Source of the DNA: Rotaria sordida | Lineage: Eukaryota; Rotifera; Eurotatoria; Philodinida; Philodinidae | DNA: 64,000 bases | Reading direction: 5' to 3' | Assembly: GCA_905250125.1 (NCBI GenBank) | Contig: CAJNOL010000093.1 | Coordinates: 1 to 64,000 of the forward strand | Part shown: one piece after another, positions 49,260 to 61,219 of the stretch | Layout of the letters: every line of letters starts with the position of its first letter | How positions within the stretch are numbered: the stretch's first letter is position 1 | The notes under the pieces: model-generated | The model's input: only the letters and a program-made list of their open reading frames with translations | Databases searched by the model: none | Told to the model about the DNA's origin: nothing | Program-made: the position numbers and the translations under genes

Positions 49260-49690
49260 TGATCAATTTTCGACGCTGCAAACATAATCATTTTTTAGTA
49301 AACGATCAATCCTCTTTTTTTTGTCTCATCGACAAAAGACAATTCTATTCACTGACAAAAAATATTTCTCATTAGAACGTATTTGTGCTCCAAATTGGCA
49401 AGAGGCAGACGAAGGAAGAGACATAAACCAAAAGACTAAATATTCAAAAAGAATTATAATGTGATTAGGAACTTCTGAAAATGGTCTGAAGTCTCGAATT
49501 GTATTTAAACCTGGTGAAAGATTATCTCATGAGAATTATATTGAAGTTGTTCTTCCTCGTGCACAAGCTGAAGGCCAACGTCTACTTGGCGATAGTTTCA
49601 TCTGCCAATGGGGCAACACCACATCGCATACGCATCAGAAATCATTGGCATAATGTAAAGAGAATTTCATACACTTCATAAAAGTTACAG
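49260..49690 (+). pseudogene. Tc1/mariner transposase remnant, copy 2
   Basis: The plus strand reads, with stops between, GTSENGLKSRIVFKPGERL, SHENYIEVVLPRAQAEG and RLLGDSFICQWGNTTSHTHQ. This is the region ending at the second catalytic Asp of Tc1/mariner enzymes, where the acidic residue has changed (QWGN for QxDN). Upstream ATTCTATTCACTGACAAAAA is shared with copy 1 at 42.7 kb. It abuts another transposase remnant in the opposite orientation. Confidence 0.6.
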
Positions 49691-49859
49691 ATGACCACGA
49701 AACAGTTCCAATCTCGACGTTTTGGATTATTATGTGTAAGATGTTATCGTCAATTACATCTGTGGGCAAAAGTCTTTCCTCCTCCCTTTTTATCTCAGTT
49801 TTCAATATTTGCTTTCTTTTTATTATCGAACTAAAGTATAACAAGAACATTTCATTTTA

Positions 49860-50833
49860 CTATGATTTGTAGTCACCATTAGCTTCAATTAAATACTGTA
49901 CTCGTCTTTCCATGCTACTGACCAATTTGACAGCCAAGTTATTTGAGAGTGCTTTCCATGTCTTTCTTATTTCTTGTTCGAACTCTTAAATTGTTTAAAC
50001 TTTTCTTTTCGCTTATTGTATCCTTCGTTATTGATCAAACGTTTTCAATAGGATTTTTATCCGGTGACAAAGAGATCCAAGACAGCACCTGTATTCGATT
50101 GTCGATCTTTCCGACCGATTGCTAGACGGAATCTGTGTTTAGGATCATTGTTCGATTGGAGGATATAGCTAGCTGAACCTTCAGAGAATTGACGATGAGC
50201 AGTAGGCAGAAGACCATTCTCATATATGTCACGCATAAACTCTCGTGTCAAATTATGTTTGAAAGTAATTAATTACTCGAAACCCTGTTTTGAAACATAT
50301 CCTCAGACGTGCAGCTTAAGAGGATATTTAACAGTACGAACAATTTTTGCCACACCTGCAAACCGTCAAACTTTTCTTCCACTATTGTCAAGTTTGAAAA
50401 TCTTCTCATCGGTAAAAATTATGTTGTCCCAATTGAAGTTTTGGTGCTATCGAATCCAGATGAATTGTTTCTCAAGATGTTTGTCTGTTAATAAAGGCTT
50501 TCTTAAAGGTGGATCATAACTTCCTTCACTTTCACGTAATCGATGTCTAACAGTACTTGGATCCATATCCCATCGTCCTCTTTTAGAGTTTCTGAAATGT
50601 TGTTTGATGAAACGTTCAGCTCACGTTTGGTAATATTAACAATCTTTTTATCCGTTGTCTTCGACATGGCATGTGCTCGTCCAGTCTTTGGCAAATCCGA
50701 TAGATCTTCATTTTGTTGCCATCTAGCAAGCCAATGCCGTACGACTTTTGGTTTACACCCAATGTGCTTTGAAATAGCTTTATTTGACATTTTAGGATCC
50801 AGAGGCTATAGCTTAAAAAACACAATCTCATAG
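49860..50833 (-). pseudogene. Tc1-like transposase pseudogene
   Basis: On the minus strand the order of a Tc1-like protein is kept across frames. The helix-turn-helix MSNKAISKHIGCKPKVVRHW (50790) is followed by a basic linker SDLPKTGRAHAMS, then IIFTDEKIF, GLLPTAHRQF, a QSNNDPKHR segment (Asp of the DDE triad) near 50140, and the C-terminal WKALSNNLAVKLVSSMERRV ending with a stop at 49860-49862. At least four stops or shifts interrupt it, so it is inactive. Terminal repeats were not identified. It is separate from the plus-strand mariner copies by orientation and sequence. Confidence 0.65.
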
Positions 50834-51422
50834 TGCTGTGATAGAGATAATGGTGTGTTTAAAGTTTTGCGAAAGAATGAAGAAAACGCTATTCTCAGTA
50901 TCGGTCCACATTTTACACATTAACAATTGTTACATAAGGTTGAGTCATCCGAATCAGCAAATAAGAAGAAAAAGAATGGAGAAGAACTATTATTTAGACC
51001 TGTATTCATGTACTATATTAGTTCGATAATAAAAAGAAAGTAAATATTAAAGCTTTATAAAAAAAAAAGGATGGGAGAAAGACTTTTGTCTACAAGTGTA
51101 TATTCAATGAAATAAGAAAAGGAATTTGTCGTGTACCAATGAACAATCTCATTCTCAGCATCGAAAATTGGTCGTACAGAATTTTGTCTATTTTGAAAAC
51201 AAATAGTGCATATATAGAATAAAGTTTTTAACACACCTTCTAGAACTGTTTACGCTGCATCTTCTAATATATTTTGTTTTTAAAATAAAGATACTAGATG
51301 ATAAACAAAAAGAAATACAAAACTAGCCATTCGTTATGGACCGTTCGTTGGTTTTCTTATTTATTTATTTTTCTCATAAAATTTTATTCAAATAGTATAT
51401 TGAAATTATTTAGAAAAAAAGA
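50834..51422. other. intergenic, no gene seen
   Basis: Short spacer between transposon debris and the 3' end of the VLIG gene. No features recognised. Confidence 0.45.
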
Positions 51423-54400
51423 TCACAATGATTCCCATAATACTTCAATATTGTTTGGCACACTCACAATAGTTGTTGGATAAATACCGGAATGATAGTT
51501 TTCTGGATCTTGTAGTTCAAATTCTTTGAGCAATTTATAGCGCACAGCCATCCATGCACGACGTTGTTCAATTAGAGGGTATTGCTCAGAACAGGCTTCT
51601 CCTGTTTCACTTTTCTTCTTAACATCTTTATACCAATCAGATGCTTCCGATGAAAAAAATTCTTCGGGACTAGACATTGAATTATCATCTCGAAACAATG
51701 TTTTAGTTTTCCACTGTTGATAGCACATAGATAAATGCGGATGAAGTTGTTTATTACGAGACCATCCATTAAAAGCCATAGGAAGATGATGTTGACTACA
51801 ATGATGATGTTCTTCCGAAGGATCAATTTTAGCTGGTAATTCACATTTGATACCACAACCAGGACAACGTGATGTACAACCAATTAATTGATAGAATAAT
51901 GTTTCAAAACATTCAGGAATTACTGCTTGACTAAATTCCTCTCGAACTTTAGCCAATTCTTGTAATAGAACATTATCCATTTCGCCTTGAAATAAATCAA
52001 GATTTTTAAAATATTCTTGAAATTGATCAGGATTTTCAATTATTCGTTCGATTTCAATTTTACGTGAAGCTTGGAAGTCGGGTATTGCAGAAACAATCTA
52101 ATAGAATACAAAAAAGAAATTAGCACCGAATTTTTTAAATTTCTTCTATATATTTAAATATAAAAATACTATGAAAATTTTGATAAACTTATTAAAAAAT
52201 GAAAATATCTCGGGTAAAGATTGATTGAATAATTTAACTCATACTTTTAACTTTTCTCGGACTATTCGAATAGAAACATGAATGAATGAACCAATTTTAA
52301 CAGATAAAATTTAAGTATTCATAAAATGAAGTAATGATAAATCTTATTCTCAATAAATTGTATAACTAACTTGTTGAAGTACTTGATTGTGTAGTACATG
52401 AGTGTCAGTACATTCGCTGTTCAAGACTACGTCCATAATCAATAACATATATGCAGTTAATGTTGTAGTAATATCATCTGAATACATATGAATCAATTCT
52501 TGAGAAAAACTCTTGGTTATCAAATAAATATGTTGCCAGCAAAAATAACTTGGATCTGAGACAAACTTCAATATAGATAATGGTTTAATTGGTTGTGAAG
52601 CAATACTTTCAGAATAAATTTGTCGAGTAATATCAGTCGGATTGATCGAATAATATTCATTAAGTTTTGTACGAATCTCTTCAATTAATTTTTGTCGATT
52701 TATTCGTCCTAATTCATAAATAATGTCTTTTCCAATTATACGACGAAATAGGTTAGCTTGATTATTTGTTTTTTTATCTTTATTCATTTGTTCAAGAAGA
52801 TTTTCTTTCACTTGTTCAAGATGATTAAATGTTTCAGTTAATAATTGTTTTGTTTTTAATTCAAATCGTTGATTTGTTTTTTCAACAAGCATATATAAGG
52901 TAAAAATAATAAGATCACGAATCAATGCAGGTCTATTAATATGACTAAGATCTAATTTAGCTGAACGAAGTTCACAATTGATTATTTCAATAAGGTCATC
53001 GATCATTTTTGGATCTGAATATGCCAAATGTAAAGGAGAGATATCAAGTCGATCGTTAATTAGATTAAGTAGTACACTAAAAACGAAATGTATTGTTTGT
53101 TGATTCTTACTCGATGCATTGAAATTATTCCACCAATGAAATACATTTTGATCTTCAAGTGGAAAAGCAAAAGGTGATATATTCGTAGCTGTCATGGAAG
53201 GTGATCGAGGAGTAATAGTTACTTGTGATGAATTACTACGTCCATTCTGTTCAATGTATTTATGTACATATTTATTAATGATGATATCAAGTTCTTGAAT
53301 AATTTCAAGATATTTGTTATAGTCAAGTAGTGGACATAGATTATAAGTATTATTACGATATTTATTTTCATTTTTAGTTCGAATAACATTCTTGTATACA
53401 TCTAAAGCAGATTTAATAATAGTTTCTTTACTTCTTTTATATGCTTGAAGACTATCAGTGATTTCAATTTTGAGCTCTTGAACACGTTGATTTAATCGCA
53501 TAGGAAATTCATTAGATGTTTTTATGGTTACTTTTATATTCAATAATTCTCGTCGATAATAATCTTGTATTGTTTTTAATGTCATTTCTAAAGCACGCAT
53601 TTCAAGGTGTTCATATAAATATTGTTGCATATTTTTAATACTAGCTTGAATTGTTTTTTCATATTTTTTTATATGTTTAAAGTAACTATGTTGTGTTTGT
53701 TCTTCATAATCTTTTAAAGCATTTTCAGCATGTTCATTAATAAGTTTGCTTAAGTTTATAGTTCCTTCTTGGACAATTTGTTGAAGCCACAAATGTGGTT
53801 TTAAGTTTTTGCTTGTATCTAAATTCGTATTCATCAGTTGATCCTTTTCTTTAATCAATTTTTCAATTAAATCACTTCCTATTCTTTGTAGTTGATTTTG
53901 TCGTTCAACAATAATATTGGCAGCAATAGATTTAAGTTCATTTTGAACACTTAATTCATATAGACTCTGACATTGAAGTAAGCCGTTCCCAAGATCATCA
54001 ATTGATTTCCAATTTGTTGTTAACTTCGAGTAGAAGTAAGCATCAAAGTTTTTGCGTGAATTTATAGAATTCGACAAATTTCGTTGAGTAAAATTCATAT
54101 TTACTTTTTCATTTATTTGTTCTTCAAGACATTTGAATACATTCGTACGAAGTTTATTAATTTCCATAGAGAATGTTTCCGTACGCCATTTTTGTACAAT
54201 ACCATAATCACGATTAGTATCTTCTGTAAATGCTCCAGGCATAAGAATAATATGTTTCATTTCAAGTTCATCATCAATAGACATTTGTAGAAATTGTCCA
54301 TTTCTTTGAATATTATCCTTTAATCTATTAAGTTGTTGTTGAAAAATTTTCATGTCTCGTTGAGTTTGATCACGTAAAACAAACAAAAGTTTTGGTTTGA

Positions 54401-57345
54401 AGGGCGAACTTTGAATTTGAATTTTAGCATACAAACTCATACCAATCAGACCTTCAAGACTCGAACTTATTTCACCTTTATGATTGATAAGTACAAGATT
54501 GGAGGAAAGTACAGCCATTGTCACCATTTGATTATCAAATATTGATCCTGATTCTTCTAGTGACATGAGTCCTTCAGTATCCAAAATTATAATAGTCATA
54601 TTTTTATAATATGCAAGACCTAAAAATAATCATAAGTTTAATTAGTTTATTTGATAAAAGTTTCATTTTGTTCAAGAACAACAGCTATAGAACGATATTG
54701 TATAGTATCTCGAGAGTAGGAGTGGTGGGTGGTGTAACGACGAACTGAATGAGTGATTGATCGCCATTCTCGATAATGATGTTCATTGAGGTACTTCATA
54801 TTTCCAGAATGTGACTACTTCACATATAATACACGCTTATAGAGGAGAGAGATGAACATAGAAAAGAACAATAGAGATAAGATAACGAGGAAAGACAGAT
54901 TAGTGAGAGGTGATATCAATATGAGCACAGGTGAATGAAAGGGAGACCCACATGAATTTCATACCTAGATATAATCCAAGGGTGCAACGTCCAGCACTAA
55001 CACGAAAATTGCATCCAAATGTTGAATTCAGTAAAGATGACTTAGCCGATGATTGTTCTCCAACAACAGTTAGAATACTCACAGAATCTCCCAAATTCAA
55101 TTTTTCCATGCACATTTTTAACAATCGACTATGACTTTGTAAAGGTCGACCGCGAAGAATATGTAAAGCAAAACCTTTGTAAACAAGTTCGGCTAATTTC
55201 GTGGCAACAAGATTAAATTTGTTTTGAAGGTTTTTTATTTCACTTGATGTTTGTGTTCTATGAATATGATCCCATAAAGCAAATAGTTCATCACAAAATA
55301 AACCAAATGTTAAATCAACATTCATTAAACAACTATCGACATTTCTCAGTTGATTAAGTAACATTTCATATTGTTGACGTAAATCCGTTGCTTCAGATGG
55401 TGTTGCATTTTCTCGTTCAGCTTGTTTTAACTGTCGTAAAATTGCTGAAGCATTTTCACGTAACTGTTCCTGTTTGTTACGCAAACTTGGCACATAAGCC
55501 GCTCGCCATTTTTCTAAATAAGCTTCGACAATAAGTAATTCGATATAAGTTCGATGATTCAATAATGAAATGGTAAATGCATGATATTTATTGATTATAC
55601 TAGATGTTTGAATAGTTCGAGAAACATCATTTACTGTAGAATTTGATACAATTCTTTCAAGTTGTCGCGATTCATACGATGATGCATTTGATACTTTAAT
55701 TTGTGATTTTTGATAACTGATGGGTGTAACAAGAAGAAGATTTTCTGTTTTATCAGAAAGTTGTGAGAAAAGATGATCAAGTTCAGTTTCAATTTCGAAC
55801 ACAAGTTTGATTGGTGTTAGATTTGAGTTTTCTAAAATACAAGAAAATATCTCATCAATCATTCGAATTGCTTCAAATAGTTACTTTCATAGAAGGATGA
55901 TTGAATTTGGAAACAACTTCGAAATAATGGTTCTTGCACATATGATTTAATTCGTTTTAATAATTGATCGAATTTTTCACGTAAACGCTTATTTCGTTGT
56001 GCTATCTTACGTGTTGGTAGACTATTGTATGTATTGAACATGGGTGCCGATGTCCATTGTATATTAGTCCATTGTGTGAATTTGTCTTTAAAATGTTTAA
56101 TAAGTTTCATTGATAATTCAACATCATCATAATTACGATCAAAAACAACTACAATAGTTTGAATATTTGGAACAACTTTCATAACATTTGATTCTAAGAA
56201 ATCTCCATTTAGATCTTCTTCAGTAACATAAATAATTTGAACATAAGTGTAAGGTTGAATTGATCGAATCAACCTAGTATCTGTTGCTTTACCATGTACA
56301 TCGAAAATAGTAAATTGATCAGCGAAGAGAACGTCGACACAACCATCTCGCCATGAACAATCAGCTGTATCAGTAAAGAAAGACTCACGACGTTTATCAT
56401 TAAATAAATATCCAATGAGACTTGTTTTGCCTAAACCAGAAGCCGATGGACTACCAAATTGTAAAACTACATGAAGATCAGTGACGCACAATGTTTCCAT
56501 CAGACAATTAAAATTGATTCGATGACTACAAGAATAAACAATAATTTACAGGTATGTGATTACTTCATAGAAAAACTCAATTATCGAATGAAATTATTCA
56601 GATCGACACGGTTGTTGATAAATTTTGAGAATGATTGAACTCGAAAATATTCATTTAGTTATTTTCAATATCGAATGAAAGATCAAGAATTTTATATAAG
56701 TTATGATAAAATTTAATCACTTTAATAATAAAATAAGAAAAGTTTCTAAAATACTTACTACATTGTTTTTTCTGTTGAATTCCAAAATTGATATGACAAT
56801 GGAATAGGTAAATCATTTTTCCGAATGAAATTACATAGAAAACGTTGACTATCATAAGACATATTTTCAAGAGTCTGAACAAGTAACATTCTTTTGGTGA
56901 GTTGATCGACGAGTATTTCATATTTATTGCCGGTGCCAGATTCAACTAATGACTCAAGAGCTTCAGATAGAAGAACGACTATATCATTGAGAGCATGATG
57001 TCGTTTAAGACTATCAACGACGTATGCAGTTAAAGTTTCAGCTGGTGATATTTGATTGCTTAAAATTTGAGAAAGTATATTGGCATCGAGTGGCTCATTA
57101 GCAATAGTATTAAATGTGGGATGCACTAAACCTTCTAGATTTTGACAATAGGGTTTAAGAATTTCGAAGCATTGAATAATTGAAGAATCATTATAATCAA
57201 CTTTGATAGAATATATGCAACGATTTGGTTTTAAAAAGTCAGGAATATTGATGTTAAGATTTTGTTTTTCTGCACTACGTTCAGCTGAAGAATAGACAAT
57301 AGTAAATTCTTGCAAGATATATTGAAAATCAGCAAAGATTTTCAA
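51423..57345 (-). CDS. Very large inducible GTPase (VLIG/GVIN/URGCP-like), N-terminus incomplete
   Basis: Five exons join in phase: 57345-56759, 56525-55885, 55831-54965, 54619-52371 and 52097-51423 (1672 residues). Exon 1 has no ATG and needs an upstream exon that I could not place. VLIG GTPases in vertebrates are large, often interferon-inducible cytosolic/nuclear proteins. Exon 2 has a degenerate GTPase-like part (SGLGKTSLIGYLF). Exon 3 ends in the VLIG G domain (VVGEQSSAKSSLLN, then RVSAGRCTLG). Exon 4 continues with IIILDTEGLMSLE (G3) and LLFVLRDQT, then long helical, probably coiled-coil sequence. Exon 5 has the typical C-terminal Cys/His motif CPGCGIKCELP with HHHCSQHH, and a WMAVRYKLLKEF tail. 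The P-loop has Ala in place of the invariant Gly before Lys (GEQSSAKSS). Frames change exactly at splice sites, so the gene looks intact. Confidence 0.82.
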
Positions 57346-58350
57346 CTGTCAAACTACTTGTTTATTTTTAGGATATTTGAAGAAATCTTAGCCTAATCGA
57401 AACCTACTTATGAGTATCAACACTTTGTTCTCTTTCGAGTATAAATTGGAACGTGGACTGATTCGTCTAAACTGAAGCTTTCTTTCGATTCAGTTGGAAT
57501 GTATTATATCCAATCGAAAGAACAGTCTAAGGGATGGATAAATCTACCTAATTTAAAAGCGCGCTAGTGGCTCTTGTATCAATATACCATGAGATAGCTT
57601 TCTCATGAACACTGTAATTTTGGCACGGACTATAAGAAACAAAAGCGCTGAGAAAAATATTGATCAATGGTATTAAGCTCCCATACTTATACAACATATC
57701 ATGATCACATTTCAATTTTTCATATGACGTAGTATATGAATTGCTAGGAAACGAGGCCACGGCAAATCTCTGATGACTGCTTTTTGAAGAAAAAGATCAT
57801 ACTAGTATTTTCATGGTTACAATGGGAGTGCAGATGCACTTGTGGATTGTTAAAGATAACATCTACACACTCACGAATTCTTAGCACAAAAACAGCATAC
57901 ATGGCGCTTCAATTGACTGAGGCTTAGAGCAGAAATACATTCATAAGGCATGCCACTTAAGTACCTGAACTACTAGAAGATCCCTAAATTTACCATTATG
58001 CTCATTAAGCCTATTATATCGATTATGATCATTATCACCATTAAAAATTGTATCTAAGTGATTAGAAAATGAATTTAGCTTCGAACAAACTAATAGATAG
58101 CATGAGATTCAATTTCCAAGGAATCAATTTAATATGATGAATTCTCTGTTTAATTTGATTCTAGTAGCATGGAAAATAGTTTGTAGCTAAAATAAAGCGT
58201 GAAAGTACCGAATAGAATCAAGTGTTCATTAGGCGTTTAGTATTTTTCATTTCAATCACTGGAAGTGCCTACGACAACACATATGACTGCTCCATCGATA
58301 ATATCTGTTTATGGAATTTAGAATTTTCGATTCAGGTAAATGTGCACGCT
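57346..58350. other. Spacer that probably hides the first VLIG exon(s)
   Basis: A minus-strand piece at about 57400-57470 with acceptor CAGTTTAG and a frame TNQSTFQFILEREQ looks exon-like but its donor is out of phase with the next exon. A 70-codon minus frame at 57548-57760 opens with GTG and has no recognised domain. Confidence 0.3.
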
Positions 58351-58904
58351 CTATGCAACAGCTTCTGAATAGGAATCTTTAAATTTTACTTTTATTTTTT
58401 TTGTTTTTATATTTTACTTAGAAACAATAGATCAGTGCATAACATACCAGTAACTATAATCGATGGTTGAACAGATAGGCTAATCGTATTTTCTCCAGAC
58501 AAACGAATTACTTTGATTGTTACTGTATCTCCAGTGTTTTGAAGGAGTCGTACACATTCTACAAAAGATTTGGATTTCACGTCTTGTCCATTGAGCTATA
58601 AAAAAAAGTACAAAATTTGATAAAAACTATGATAAATTTTAGTTCTATCACTTCAATCAAACGATCATCATTGCGCAACGAAGCTTTATGAGCGTAGCCA
58701 TTTTTCAATACGTTCATAATTTTATGTAAAGTCGGTAAACCTTCATCGAGTCGAAACTCAACACCATCCTCTAAAATAAAATATATCATTTCGTATTTTA
58801 TAATCGTATCAATTCTTACCAATTGCGCGATCAAGCGAAAATCCGAAGGTTTCACCTTTCTTTCTTTGAAGTGTTGCTGTTCGATAATTCTCTATTTTAT
58901 CCAT
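58351..58904 (-). CDS. Small PDZ-domain protein
   Basis: Exons 58904-58820, 58770-58652, 58595-58448 and, tentatively, 58364-58351 join in phase to give about 121 residues. PDZ domains bind C-terminal peptides of membrane proteins and organise complexes. Seen: the carboxylate-binding loop in GETFGFSLDRA (GLGF-like), IMNVLKNGYAHKASLRNDDR (the usual VxxGSPAxxAGLxxGD region), LNGQDVKSKSFVECVRLLQN (LxINGxxV and helix), and VTIKVIRL as the last strand. One PDZ fills the protein. The last exon is only 14 bases and the least certain. If it is wrong, the gene could continue into the spacer or form the start of the VLIG gene 1 kb downstream on the same strand. Confidence 0.68.
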
Positions 58905-59264
58905 GTGTTTTGTATGTAAAGAATTAATGAATGATATTGAATATTCGATTGAAAAAAATATATAGTAATATTTATGCTTGACTGACACAAATAAACTCTA
59001 CTATGTTGGTAAAAAATATAATGAATCTATAATGTTATTTATTATGTTAAAGGTAGATGATGTTTTTTTTTTCTTTTTTCACTACTTCTTGCATTCGTTA
59101 TCTGTAATGATAAGGCCAATATTTTTTTAATATGGTGAGATATGCTTTTACAGGTATGGTATTTTTTTTCTCTATAGTTCTACAGTAAAACTTGTTTGTC
59201 ACTTTTTTGAAAGAAAAATTAATATTTACCTATAATCTAAACCACTTTTTACTGTTTGCCTACA
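58905..59264. other. intergenic, no gene seen
   Basis: AT-rich upstream region of the PDZ gene; no features recognised. Confidence 0.4.
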
Positions 59265-59272
59265 GTCTAGCA

Positions 59273-59480
59273 CGGGGCTGGCCCGAACCATGGAAATTTG
59301 GGGGGGTTCGAAAATTTTTTTTTCGTAGCTTTAGTAAAAAATCTTTTTTTTATCGTCACAAATGTAGTAGGTGTTTAGATAAGACTTTTGACGAAGACCG
59401 AAAAAAATTCCATCGCGCTTCTGCAGAGAAAAAAGAAAAACTTTTCAAAAGTTGGGGGGGGGGGCGTCGGGCCAGCCCTG
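59273..59480. mobile_element. hAT-like MITE with exact 8-bp target duplication
   Basis: The 208-bp element starts CGGGGCTGGCCCGA and ends with its inverted copy TCGGGCCAGCCCTG. It is flanked on both sides by GTCTAGCA (59265-59272 and 59481-59488). An 8-bp duplication plus C(A/G)GGG-type ends is typical of hAT transposons. There is no coding capacity. Inside each end are long G-runs (GGGGGGG near 59300, ten or more G near 59455), unusual in this AT-rich DNA. The exact duplication suggests a fairly recent insertion. Confidence 0.8.
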
Positions 59481-59488
59481 GTCTAGCA

Positions 59489-61219
59489 GAATAAATCCAA
59501 AGTTTCAATAAACATCTCATTTGAAAATAAAATATTTGATTTATTTTTTTAAATCAATGTGCTGAAGTTTTTGTATGTAAATTATAGGAAAATTGGAAAG
59601 ATTGTATAATTATATATTTAAGGATATACTCCGAGAGATGTGATGCGTAGAACGATTGAGGTGTAAGCTGATTAGCTGAGCTGCCGCTGCCACCAATACT
59701 TCAATGATTCAGTCGCATCACCACTGTTGCCGTAACTATTTGCTGGAAAATTTAGCCACTGCCATCGCAACATGAGAACCAGATTGTAGATTTTTAAAAA
59801 ATGTCGATATTCAGGATTAATTTTCAAGACTGTTCTTGTCTCATTTCTTATCTGTACATTCTCTACCATTATTTTCCTTCTTTTTCATTTCAAAGTTTCT
59901 CAAAACTAAGAAAGTTTTTATGAAAAAAACATCGAGAACTTTCAGCTACTGTCGCTGCCAATTAATGCATCGGCTTATATTTATCTCTATGTATGCAGAA
60001 TCTTTCCCATATGAAAAAGCATTTACATAGATGGAGTAGAGTTAAATACTAAAGTACTTTGACACTAGATCAGTAGTGCAAAGCTAGAATAAAACTTACA
60101 AATGTTGATACTATTGTCGGATTTTTTCTTTAGTTCTTTATAACTGAAAAAGTTTTCAAATAAGTCATTTACCAATGATGCACTTTTATAAAGTCATACG
60201 TTGCAATCAAAAAATATCTTTACAATATATGACTCTAAAAAGTAATCAAATCAGAGCTTATATTTGATCTCTGAATGAAACATTAACAGAGCTCTACTCT
60301 TCATCGAATCGAAATGGTAATAATACAAAAAAAATGAAACAACACATGTGACATCAAAGAATATGGAAAAAAAGCAAATATTATTGTATTCGTTGTAATA
60401 TTTTAGAAGGCATGAGTATTATATGATCTGCTCATATATTTATAAGAAATACGACAGTTGTAGAGATATATCTCTGTTTAATTGTAATGTCTTGAGAATC
60501 GAATGAAGTACCACGTTTATATAAGAGCATAAATCAAATTTCTATAAAATCTATAAAGTTAATGGTACGATGATATAGAAAGACTCTGATAAAATGCAAT
60601 CGAATCATGATTTACTACATTTTTATTTTAATTATAATTATAATAATATTACAGATGAATGTGTTTCAAATGTTGCTGAAATATGAAAAAATAGATCAAT
60701 TATTCACTTGATATTATCTTGCCGGTAGTAAACCAACAGAACAAATCAAATAGAGACTTTATAAAACTTAAGAAATAAATTCAATTTGTTGCATTTAGTA
60801 ATCAATCGGAAAAAAATTCATCTATGATATTTAAATGAAAAATATATTTTTCAATCATCATTAAAACAATTTAAATATAAATATGATGTTGACCAATAAC
60901 TTAATGCATGACTACTTTTTTTGGTGTGTTCAATAGACAGAGTTTTATTTGGTTCAGACTTTCTAAACATCAGTTCATCTCAGATCAGTCCAGCTAAGTT
61001 GTATTGCAACCGTAGCTGATTTTTATTCTGCTGTTTTCGACAATTAAATTAACCAACGGACTTTTCTATCATCGATTACTATAGTCAACTACTCATGATG
61101 TTCATAAGAAAAAAATGAAGAACACTAAAATCACAAATAAGCATAGAAAACTTTTAATATCTACAAATGATCGACTAACAATGATAAGCGTAGTCTGAAA
61201 CAGAAGAAAAATTATGTAA
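59489..61219. other. 1.7-kb intergenic stretch, no confident gene
   Basis: A 65-codon ATG frame on the minus strand at 59672-59869 has reasonable composition but no domain. The rest is AT-rich without features. Confidence 0.4.

Noticed and set aside
55859..55884. Apparent frameshift between two VLIG reading frames
   Set aside because: A 53-bp GT..AG intron (55884-55832) resolves the frame change exactly.
57548..57760. Minus-strand frame ending SWYIDTRATSALLN, reminiscent of the copia protease motif
   Set aside because: Only one weak motif; no other retrotransposon part lies near it, and it starts with GTG.
59192..59494. 100-codon plus-strand open frame
   Set aside because: It is produced by the hAT-like MITE and its G-tracts; it crosses both element ends and has no domain.
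59672..59869. 65-codon minus-strand ATG frame with a Trp-rich C terminus
   Set aside because: No domain, splice partner or conservation evidence. Could be an exon, but not supportable.
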